Below are positions 10,177-18,784 of a DNA stretch of 26,719 nucleotides, one piece after another (the stretch's first letter is position 1; the number at the start of each line of letters is the position of its first letter). The DNA comes from Polyrhizophydium stewartii. Lineage: Eukaryota; Chytridiomycota; Chytridiomycetes; Rhizophydiales. The stretch lies in NCBI GenBank assembly GCA_027604665.1, contig JADGIZ010000099.1, positions 1 through 26,719 of the forward strand, given 5' to 3'. Position numbers and translations under genes: made by a program. The notes beneath the pieces are model-generated. The model had not been told where the DNA came from. It saw only the letters and a list, made by a program, of their open reading frames with translations, and ran no database searches.

Positions 10177-11173
10177 TCACACCTCGATCTTGGACAGCGC
10201 AATGCGCGTGAGCTGAAAGTCCTCCAGGCGCTTGACGTTTGTTTCGGACAGAGCGACCTGGTCGTTGTCCTTCCAGCGCTGGCTTGCGATTTCCAGCTTT
10301 CGCGACATGCGTCCGAGCGTCTCCTGCATCCGTGCGTCCAGGCGTGAGCGTTCAGCGGAACATGTGAGAAAGGCGCTCTCAGCAGGCCAGACGGCTAAAA
10401 CATACGTTGAGCATCGTCTCGAACTCGTTGGTCATGTACGTCATCTTCATGTTCTGCTCCTCGAGAAGCGCATCCTTTTCGGTGAGGATGTTCTCGTGCA
10501 GCCTGCGTGCCTCGCCATAAGCTGTCTGGACCTGGGCTGCACAGGAACACATCAGTTTTGGGATGCGGCGCCCGCGCACAGACAGCGAATCGAGCTGACC
10601 AAGCTTTGTCTTGAGATCCAAAACCTGCTTCTCGAGCGCGTTGACCTTGGAAATCATCTCCGACTGCATGGTTTTGTACTGGCGGCTCATGTCTGCAAGG
10701 CCGAGCTGTGTCAGGTGTCTCTGCTGAGCAACCACCGGCACCAGGCGGCAGCCAACGCACCCAGGGTCAGCTCGATGCGGTCTTGCGTCTTGATGTCCAG
10801 CATCTCCTCGAGCTGCTCAATCCGCTGGCGCTGCTCCTGGAGCTGGCCCCGCAAACGCGCATTCAAGTCGTTCTTCATCTCTTCGCGTTTGTTGTGTGGT
10901 GAGACCCTGGCGTCAGCCCACGGCGAGCAAGCAGACGCTGCTGCCCAAGTGCGACCACGGCGGTATGCTTGCCAAGCTCGTGCTGCAGCGAGCTGATTTC
11001 CAGATGCGCCTTCAGCAGCTTGTCCTCGAGGCCCATCTCGATGGTTTCCTCTGCGCCGAGGCGTGTCAGCGAGACCGGAGGGTGCGGCGCGGCGCTGGCG
11101 CTGCAGTCTGACCATTTTCAGGCGCCGCCTTGGCGTCTGCCTTCTTCTTGGCGCTCTTCTTCTTGGGCGGCAT
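10177..11173 (-). CDS. DRC12: Dynein regulatory complex subunit 12 (CCDC153-like coiled coil), 6 exons
   Basis: Small coiled-coil protein of the nexin-dynein regulatory complex in motile flagella. Exons (high to low): 11173-11113, 11050-10959, 10878-10761, 10692-10600, 10536-10406, 10323-10177 (213 aa; the human protein is about the same size). It starts with a basic MPPKKKSAKKKADAK tail, as in the family. An almost continuous coiled coil follows (LEDKLLKAHLEISSLQHEL, LQEQRQRIEQLEEMLDIK, EMISKVNALEKQVLDLKTKL). The conserved C-terminal half has EKDALLEEQNMKMTYM, NEFETMLN|ETLGRMSRKLE and a final segment ending in SKIEV. Intron 2 is uncertain: the donor could be GTGGTC at 10958, GTCTGC further in, or a GC donor (GCAAGC near 10972) with acceptor GAAG|AG. 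It starts 131 bp from U2AF1, divergently. Its presence argues for a flagellated organism. Confidence 0.8.
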
Positions 11174-11304
11174 CGCGGCAGATGCGCGGCAAGGACGCTC
11201 AGACGCCGTGTCTGCGGGAGGTTTTCAGGCGTTCACGCCAATGACCGCGTGAAATGTCCCAGCGGCTGTCAGCATGAACCCGACCTGACGAGCAATCCGC
11301 GATC
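11174..11304. promoter_or_regulatory. Divergent promoter region between DRC12 and U2AF1
   Basis: Only 131 bp separate the two divergent start codons, so this stretch must carry both 5' UTRs and start sites. No TATA box is obvious. The call rests on gene geometry alone. Confidence 0.5.
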
Positions 11305-12581
11305 ATGGCGGGTGAGTTGGCGACACGCTGCGGCCGCGGCAGCCTGAGCCCGCTGCGGCCGGTGCGTGCGGCGCCTCGAACAATGCCGCTGACGCTCGCC
11401 TCGCATGCCACGCCTGCCTCGCCGCTTGCACCTGTCCGCGCCGCTGCCGCCGCGCCGCCGCCGCCGCGCCGCCGTGCGCTGCTCTTGTCTCAGACCACCT
11501 GGCTGCCATTTACGGCACCGAGAAGGACAAGTGAGCAGCGACGCCCTGGCCGCGCTGCTGCCATGCAAATACCCGCGCTGCAATGCTGCTGACGCTGCGT
11601 TTCTCGCCGCGTGCCGGTGCGCCTTGCCGGCATGCGCCGCCTCGCCCGCTTCCAGGGTCAACTGCAGCTTCTACTTCAAAATCGGAGCCTGTCGTCATGG
11701 CGACCGCTGCTCGCGCAAGCACATCCGCCCGACGTTCTCGCAGACGATCCTGATCCCCAACCTCTATCTCAACCCGGCGCACACGCCCGGATGCACCATG
11801 ACGCCCGAGGAGATCCAGCTCAACTTTGACCTTCTCTACGAGGACCTGTTCATGGAGCTCGCCAAGTACGGCGAAATCGAGGAGATGAACATCTGCGACA
11901 ACGTGGGCGACCATTTGATCGGAAGTGAGTCGAGTAGCACCGCGCCAATGTGTCGCGCTTTACTCGCGGCTGCCGTTTGGTCCGCAGTGTTGGCTGACGG
12001 CGATGGCGCGCAGATGTGTACGTGCGCTTCAAGTACGAGGAGGATGCCGGCAAGGCCGTCGATTCGCTCAACTCGCGCTTCTATGCCGGCCGCCCGCTGT
12101 ACGCGGAGCTCTCGCCCGTGACCGACTTTAACGAGGGTGCGTTGTGCGGCGCGTGCTGCTGCCTGGACATGACTTTATCCTGACGCCGCACGTCCAATGT
12201 GAACCAGCGTGCTGCCGTCAGTATGAGGACAACCTGTGCACGCGAGGCGGGTTCTGCAACTTCATGCATCTCAAAAAGGCGACCTCGAGCCTGATCAAGG
12301 AGCTCCACCGCGCGCAGCGCCTCTCGATCAAGATCCTGAAGCCGCGCGGTGATGTTGACGACGAAGATGATGACCTCTCGCGGTCAAGGTCGCCGGCGTC
12401 GCGCGACAGGCGCCACGACCGCCGCTACGACCGCGACTACGATCGTGAGCGCGACAGGGACCGTGAGCGTGACCGCGACCGCGGTAGGGACCGCGACAGA
12501 GAACGCGACCGCGACCGCGAGCGTGACCGCGACCGCGACCGCGATGGCCGCCGCCGCACACGCGACTATGATGGCCGGTGA
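11305..12581 (+). CDS. U2AF1: Splicing factor U2AF small subunit (U2AF35), 5 exons
   Basis: The small U2AF subunit recognises the AG at 3' splice sites. Exons: 11305-11311, 11494-11530, 11656-11924, 12014-12136, 12208-12581 (269 aa). [15 protein letters not shown] leads into CCCH zinc finger 1 ([21 protein letters not shown]-x8-C-x5-C-x3-H). A U2AF-homology RRM follows, with [19 protein letters not shown] and [16 protein letters not shown], then AELSPVTDF and zinc finger 2 ([19 protein letters not shown]). After a linker the C-terminus is an Arg/Asp/Glu repeat tail rather than a pure RS domain. The first exon is just 7 coding nt. Intron 2 splits codon AAG as AA|G directly before VNCSFYF, the same site as in the human gene as far as I recall. 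Intron 1 (182 nt) is the longest well-defined intron in the window. Confidence 0.96.
12418..12545 (+). repeat. Arg/Asp/Glu coding repeat in the U2AF1 tail
   Basis: Imperfect repeats of CGCGAC, CGTGAG and CGCGAG units encode alternating DR, ER and RD dipeptides at the C-terminus of U2AF35. The tract ends just before [10 protein letters not shown] and the stop. Such charged RD tails can replace or mimic SR domains. The unit is prone to length change by slippage. Confidence 0.8.
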
Positions 12582-12702
12582 CCGAAACCACCGCCGGCCG
12601 CATACTGCAGGCCGCGATCCAAAAATAAGAATCCGGAGCGAGATGCCTGCTTTTTTGCCCAAACCACCTTGTCGCTTCGTCTGGTCCCTGCGCGGCACCG
12701 CG

Positions 12703-15700
12703 ATGGCCGACGTCCAGCGAGAAGGCTACGACGCGGCGGTCGTGCGGTCCAAGATCTATGGCGTGCCGTCGTCGCCGCACCACGGCAAGCGCATCACGTC
12801 CGAGTCGTACGCATCGCACCACGGCGCGGGCGGTGGTGCTGGCGGCGGCCCAAAGAAGCGGCACGGAAGTCACAGCGCGTCGTTCCTGCCGCAGGTGCCG
12901 AGCGGGCCCAACGGCACGAGCCACACAGGCGGCCACCACCCGCCGCACCAGAGCAGCGCCGCGCAGCACGCGGCACAGGTCCACGCGCACGCGGGCCACT
13001 ACAGCATGCAGCACCCCTACGGCACGCCGCACGGCCACGCTCACCATCGCGGCATGTCGCGCGATGGCCACGACGCGCCTCACAAGGTCTCGGCGGACGG
13101 GAATCGCAGCGGGACCGGGGGAGGCGAAGGCGGCGGCGGCGACGGCGGTGATGGCACCGATCTCGCGGATGGTGCAACCGCGCGCGCGGCAGAAGGCCTT
13201 CTGCCGCCCGGAGACGACGCGGGCGGCGGGCTCGATCATCTCCGGCGATCGGCGTCGGCGCACTCGGCGCTCGGCGGAGGGCATCCGCACTCAATCACAG
13301 CCGCTGCGGCCGCCGTCGCCGCGGCAGCAATTGCCACCAACGCAAGTGGAAACGGCGCCATCGCGCATCTCTCCAAGGCGCTGATTGCCGCGCAGCAGCA
13401 GTCTGGCGCCGCCGCTGCCCAGGCCGAGAGACTGCGCACGCTGCTGCGCGAGAAGGAGATTGAGATGTTGCGGCTCAAGCACGAGAATGTGCTCCTAAAA
13501 CAGGTGAATCTCGACTCCAGACGATTCGATTCTTCCAGCAGTCGAATGCTGAGAGGAGGGGACTAACTCTCTTGATTCCAGATCGAGCGCAGGCATCAGC
13601 GCGACCTCGAGCAGTTTGAAGCTCAGGCACTCGATGCCCCGCGCGTGATTCGCGGGTTGCGTGAAGAGGTTTCGCACCTCAAGGTCTGGCATAGATTTCG
13701 GTATTGCGACTTGGAGAGACGCTGCGACATGCATCGCTGACGAGGCACTTTCGCGGCTGTGCGTACGCGCAGCACAAAATCAAGGTCTATTTTGGCCAGA
13801 TCGGCGAAGACAGCCGGCAGATACGCCAGATCGACGACGAGCGACGCAGGCTGCGCGAGCATAACCTGCGCTTAGAGAAGCTAGTTGCGGCAAAGAACCT
13901 TGCCGACAGAGACACCCTCAACGCGCAGCTTGAGGACGCAAACAAACGTCTGCTTGAGCTGGAGAAAGCAAAATCAGTGAGTTTCAACCAGATGGCGCTC
14001 GCTGCCTGTGGAAAAGGATTCTGATCTCTTGCATGCCATCGAATCAATCAGGACGCACTCAAAAAGTCGGAAGTCACCGAAAAGAACCTCATGAACGACA
14101 ACAAGCAACTGCGCGGCAAGATCCACAGTCTCGAGCGCGAGAACGTGATTATACATGACCGTGTGCAGAAGCTGGACGATACGATCCATGTGCGCAACGG
14201 CATGACCGTGCTCGCTCTGCCTACACGCAAAGCTGCCGATTGACACAGGATCTCGCTTGCTTGGAATGCAGGAGAAGGACAAGACGATCGCCTCACTGTC
14301 GATCTACCGCTACAACGCCGTCCACCGCAAAAATGAGGCCGTGTGCAAAGTGTGCCTCAAGCGTGAAAAGGAAGAGTCGGAGAACCGCCGCCGACAGCAG
14401 ATTCGCGACAGCTTGCCTGAACCGCCTGTGCCGTCGGTCACGGTCACATCGGCAACCTCGATCCAGGTCTCGCTGGCAATGCCGCTCCTGACCGAGTCGC
14501 ACCAGATCTCGCGCTTCGTTGTCTACTACAGCGACGATCCGTCCATGGCAGGGAATGTGCAGACAAAGAAGATCCAGGTCGACGCTGCCGAGCTGGTAAA
14601 GGCGTCGGCAGCTGCGGCGGCCGCAGCGACAGGCAACGCCACCTCAGCCGCCAAGCCGGCGCCAAAGGACCTCACAAAGACCTTTGCCCTCACGGGGCTC
14701 ACCAGCGGCAAGCGCTACTATCTGCAGGTCACTTCGTGCCACGCCGACGTCGAAAGTGACCCAAGCCGGCCGGAAGTCGTTCTTGTCGGTAAGAAGCCCG
14801 GTCGAGCGGCATCGGGCCGCATGATCTTGTCCTGACTGCGGCCGGCGAACGCAACAGATACGGCACCGCTTGCGCCGACGAACCTCAAGACAAACGTCAC
14901 GCTGTCACCGACTGCGGTGCGGCTTGTCTTCAAACCGCCTGCAAGCAACGGCGGCTCGCCCATTGCACGGTATCGCGTGTACACGTCACCAACGGCCAGC
15001 TTTGCCGAAAAGTTTCTCGTGGCCGAGATCGGCGTCGACGAGCTCATCCAGGAGCAGGGCGACGCTGTGGCCGTGTCCTACTACGACCCGCAGATCGCCG
15101 TACCCATGTTCTTCAAGATCGCGGCTGTGAACGTGCTTGGCGAAGGCGCCCTCAGCGAAACCAGCCCCGAGACCATCGTGGGTGAGCAGCACCAGGTGTT
15201 GGTGCATCGCTGCGTCTTGTCGTCGGCGGCTGACGGCCACACGCAGACTTTGCGCCGAATCAACCAAGCAAGCCCGTCGTCAAGCGCATCTCGTCGTCGT
15301 CTGTGCAGGTTCTGTCGCGCGTCGAGCCGAACAGGGGATCACCCGTGCAGTCGTTCCTCGTCTTAATGTTCAAGTCGGGCGATGTCGGCCCCGAGCAGCA
15401 GCAAGCGGGCGGCTCGGCACACGGGTCAACGCAGATGCTTGGGCTGATGGACCGCAAGGAGATTGTCGTGCCCACGTTGCACGGCCACCCGTATGATCTG
15501 ACATACACGGTCGAAGGCCTGGACCGCGGCACGACATACAGATTCCAGGTCCAAGCGAGTAATGCTGGCGGCGACTCGACGTTCAGTGATCTGAGCGAAG
15601 AGGCCAACATTGGTGCGTTCGTTGCAATGAGCTCATGGGTGATGACGCCATAGCTTACTCATTTTGGCGTGCAGACGTGCTGGTTCCTGCTCCCGGGGAT

Positions 15701-16660
15701 CTCTTTGTCGAGATCCTCTCCGCGTCGTCGGTTCGCGCGATCATGCCAAGCATTTCGAGCATCGAGCAACCAAAGATTATTGGCTTCAAGGTCGCCTGGT
15801 CGGCCGAGCCAGACATTGTTCTTTCGGACACGGCGCCGCTCGTGCCCGCAGATGCGACAGATTATGTCGTCGAAGGCCTCACGGAAGGTATGGCTCCGGC
15901 TTCGCGTTGCGGCTGTCGGCGTGACAGAGGCTAACGATGCTGCATGCAGGCTGCTCGTATTACTTTGCCGTGTGCCTGGTCGGCGAGCACGAAGAGGGTG
16001 TCTTTTCGGCGCCAGTCTTTGTGCCGCTCGCGGGTGGGTGGCGGCCCGTTGCTGCTTCGATCGCCAGATCTGAGTGCTGACTGTCCAGCGGCATCCACAG
16101 CTGCGTTCGCACTGCCACCATCGCCCATCCCAACACCCCTGCCCGACGGCAGCATGCCATCCGAGGGCGACCTGTACGGGTCAAACCCAGGGCTGACCAA
16201 ATCGCTGTCCAAGGGCTCGAGCCTGTCGCTCAACCAGCGCGTGGCCAACATGCACCACGGCATGCCGGCGTACCACGACCCGCCCGTCGACGACGGCGCC
16301 ATATCGCCTCGCTCGTCGATGATGTCGCCGAGGCGATCGTTCGACTCGGGCGCTCAGATGGGCGACGACGGGGCATATCGCGATGTGGGCGGACGCCGCG
16401 CGGCGGGCGGCGCAGGCGGCGGCGGCCGTGGCGGGCGAGGCGGCGGCAACGGCGGCACTGCGAGCCTCGTGTCGAGCAAGGCAAAGGTGGGCCGCTCGAC
16501 GGGCAACCTGCACGGCAACAGCACCGCGAGCAATCTGGGGCAGGACCGGCCGAGGGGCGGCCTCGCACGGAGCACAACGAACCTGTCGTCGCAGCAGCCG
16601 CTGCCGGGCACCAAGCGCGCCGCCAACCCAAGCGGCATCGCTGTTGGGTCGTCGAAATAA
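12703..16660 (+). CDS. Coiled-coil protein with four fibronectin type III-like modules, 10 exons
   Basis: I do not recognise an orthologue. Exons: 12703-13503, 13582-13683, 13773-13976, 14052-14189, 14272-14788, 14858-15181, 15247-15612, 15675-15887, 15950-16033, 16089-16660 (1106 aa). Residues 1-225 are low-complexity, rich in Gly, His, Ala and Ser. About 228-450 is coiled coil (QAERLRTLLREKEIEMLRL, KIHSLERENVIIHDRVQKL), followed by a CKVC pair. Four FN3-like beta modules follow, near 448-588, 588-695, 696-817 and 818-916, with typical strand text (SIQVSLAMP, GLTSGKRYYLQVTS, AVRLVFKPPASNGGSPIARYRVY, LDRGTTYRFQVQASNAGGDS). The C-terminal 190 residues are disordered, rich in Gly, Ser and Arg. 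No signal peptide or membrane segment is seen, so it is probably cytoplasmic or cytoskeletal. Introns 5-9 are all phase 1. ATG 12642 is in frame, but 12703 is preferred. The stop overlaps AATAAA. Confidence 0.85.
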
Positions 16661-16661
16661 A
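16656..16661 (+). terminator. AATAAA overlapping the stop codon of the FN3 gene
   Basis: The TAA stop (16658-16660) lies inside AATAAA. If this is the poly(A) signal, cleavage would leave a 3' UTR of only some 10-30 nt. The following ankyrin gene starts 144 bp downstream, so a short 3' UTR fits. Confidence 0.5.
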
Positions 16662-16804
16662 GGTGCCTGAGTCTGGATCTGTATGCAGGAGAGAGGGCAG
16701 ATGTGATCCCGGCCTGTGAGAAACCGGATGAAGATGACGTATTACAGGGGGTCGCGCCGCTTCCCAAACAGCGTCACGCTTTCCAGCGCCACCGAAAACC
16801 CGTC

Positions 16805-17770
16805 ATGGACCCCAGTCAGCCAGCGGCAGCCGCGGCGCATCCCCAGGCCCCGGCGCATGCTGCGGCGGACGCGCTGCCCCCCGGCGCCTCCCACTGGGAC
16901 CGCCTGCCGCGCGAGATTCGCAGCGACATCATCCACAAGTCGGGCCCGCTGACGAGGTGGACCACGGGCGTGCTGGAGACCAACGACCTGTGGAACCTCC
17001 CCATGGACGAAGACCAGCAGCTGTGGATCGACATCTTCGAGACCGAGTGGCCAGGCGACCTCGCGACTGTGCCCGACTTTGCCATCCTCAAGTTCACGCT
17101 GTGGCATGTGCGCTCGCGGGCCTTGTACGACCGCTACAAGGCCGCGTTCAACCTCGAGAGGACGTCAAACGCTCTTCGCGAGATCGCCGCGCAGTGCCGC
17201 TTCGACGACGAGCTCGACTGGGACGACCCACAGGAGCTGCTCTCTTTGGCCGTGCGGTCCGCGGCCATGTCGCTGATGCGCGAGCTGGTCGACGTGCGGC
17301 GCGTGGCCGTGTTCACCGAGAGCCACGCGTGCGCGGCGTGCGACTGGGACTTTGTCGAGGTGCTCGAGTTCATCGGCCAGCACATGCCCGACGGACAGTG
17401 GTCGACGCAGGTGATGAACGTGGCGGCGGCCGCCGGCAGCATCCGCTGTCTCGACTGGCTCGACGCCAACCGCACCGAGGGCTGCGACGACGGCGCCAGT
17501 CAGATGGCAGTGCGCAACGGCAAGTTTGTTTCGGTACGCTGGCTGCATGCTCACGGCAAGCTGGTCATGAATCACGACGTGGTCTCGGTTGCCGCGATGC
17601 GCGGCCGCGTCGAGATCCTCGAGTGGTGCATGGCCAACGGCTTCTCGCAGCTGATCATGGACCCGGCCATCGACAAGGCCGTCTGCCGCAGCAAGGACAC
17701 GTTCGACTGGCTCTCGCGGATCAGGCCTGTCGCCGGCCAGCCAAGCCGCACTCCGATGGTCGGCGGATGA
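16805..17770 (+). CDS. F-box-like ankyrin-type repeat protein (321 aa, intronless)
   Basis: This is a paralogue of the gene at 236-1516. Both share SHWDRLP at the start of the F-box-like segment, GPLTR, the block LW-x-x-IFETEWPGDL, and RSRALYDR. The C-terminal half (from about residue 200) has degenerate ankyrin-type units (VMNVAAAAGSIRCLDWL, QMAVRNGKFVSVRWLH, VSVAAMRGRVEILEWCM) rather than the crisp repeats of the other copy. A ubiquitin-ligase adaptor role is inferred from architecture only. The frame is open back to 16703, but ATG 16805 (MDPSQPAAAAAHPQ) is preferred because the upstream part would lie in the 3' end of the preceding gene and is not conserved. AATAAA follows 10 bp after the stop. 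Confidence 0.88.
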   Translation: MDPSQPAAAAAHPQAPAHAAADALPPGASHWDRLPREIRSDIIHKSGPLTRWTTGVLETNDLWNLPMDEDQQLWIDIFETEWPGDLATVPDFAILKFTLWHVRSRALYDRYKAAFNLERTSNALREIAAQCRFDDELDWDDPQELLSLAVRSAAMSLMRELVDVRRVAVFTESHACAACDWDFVEVLEFIGQHMPDGQWSTQVMNVAAAAGSIRCLDWLDANRTEGCDDGASQMAVRNGKFVSVRWLHAHGKLVMNHDVVSVAAMRGRVEILEWCMANGFSQLIMDPAIDKAVCRSKDTFDWLSRIRPVAGQPSRTPMVGG

Positions 17771-17779
17771 CGGCATCCA

Positions 17780-17785
17780 AATAAA
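17780..17785 (+). terminator. Poly(A) signal AATAAA after the second ankyrin gene
   Basis: AATAAA begins 10 bp after the TGA at 17768-17770. The same AATAAAGG string is found at the end of the FN3 gene. The convergent minus-strand gene ends at 17903. Confidence 0.55.
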
Positions 17786-17902
17786 GGTTGAGACGGCTTG
17801 CAGGCCATGATCTGCTGCGCGCGCATAGCGGACGCAAGAGGAAGCGCATTGTGCTGTGCCATATCATCATCGTATTCCTCGTCCAGTCGCACAGACCGAG
17901 CA

Positions 17903-18717
17903 TCAAAAGACCGACTCGGTGATGCCGCTGCGCTTGGGCCAGATGGGATAGCGACCGCGGTGGAGCCGCAACTTCTCGTGTGCCACAAACTCGGGCCACA
18001 AGAGACCCGCGTCGTCGACCAGGTACCGGAACTCGTCTCGCTCCCACCACATGGTGAGTGTGTGCGCGGGAGCCAAGGTTCGCAGCCGCTCGGCCGCGGC
18101 GGGCGACACAACCTGCTCGGCGGCGACGTCGGATAGCGCAATCTGGCCGGCGGGCGTCTCGCCCTTGGTCTCCTCGATCGCACGCGCGACGGCCTCGGCG
18201 CCGTAGATCTCGCTCAGCACCGCGGCGCTCGCCTCGAGCTCGCGACACAGGCCGACCGTGCTCTCCTTGACGGCCTCGGGGACCGACCAGCCAGTGAAGA
18301 CGTGCGAGCCTTTGAGCGGCAGGCGCAGCTTGGGCTCAAAGTACGGCCTCGGCGGCGCAATCGCATCCTGCAGCTTCTGCACAGTCTCGTCGCTCTTGAA
18401 GCCCGTCACGGCCAGGAACGGCACCCAGTGGTCGGGCCTGATCTTGTTCTGCGGGCGGTGCTCGCCGATTTGGTTGAGGATCCGCGACTGCGTCCGAGTC
18501 GCAGCGGCAGGCCGGGCCGGCCGGCCGCGGCGCACGGCCCCGACGCGAGCTGTCAGCCTTGCTGCATGCGCTCTCCGTGCTCGCCGCCGCGCTCGCATGC
18601 ACCCACGTCGAGCCGCAGCGACGGGCTCACGAGCACCCGCCGGGTGATGTGGTTCCGCAGCAGGTAGAGCGACTTCATTGAAGCAAAGAAAATCTCAGCG
18701 TCGGTCATTGGCGACAT
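17903..18717 (-). CDS. Probable mitochondrial ribosomal protein mL67 / Mhr1-like, 2 exons
   Basis: Exons (high to low): 18717-18607 and 18487-17903, with a 119-nt intron (GTGGGT...CGCAG). Possible starts are ATG 18717, 18708 or 18678, giving 231, 228 or 218 aa. The N-terminus reads FASMKSLYLLRNHITRRVLV, then SPSLRLD|SRILNQIG and KIRPDHWVPFLAVTGF. This pattern (YlfRN-x-x-T-x-x-VL-x-S, then Q-x-G...lRpDhW-x-P) resembles the fungal Mhr1/mL67 family, a mitochondrial large-subunit protein also linked to mitochondrial DNA recombination. The C-terminal part (TMWWERDEFRYLVDDAGLLWPEFVAHEKL) matches nothing I can name. The assignment is from remembered family features, so treat it as tentative. It lies directly downstream of RFC1 on the same strand and converges with the ankyrin gene. 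Confidence 0.6.
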
Positions 18718-18784
18718 CGTCGTCGCGCAAATCCGCACAGTCGCTCGCCGGACCTGCCGTCGTGGTGCGTCGGGATCGGGCCTG

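Noticed and set aside
12328..13290. Minus-strand 320-codon frame opposite the U2AF1 tail and the FN3 gene start
   Set aside because: It spans two genes and an intergenic gap and is rich in Arg, Ala and Val from antisense GC codons; no conserved motif.
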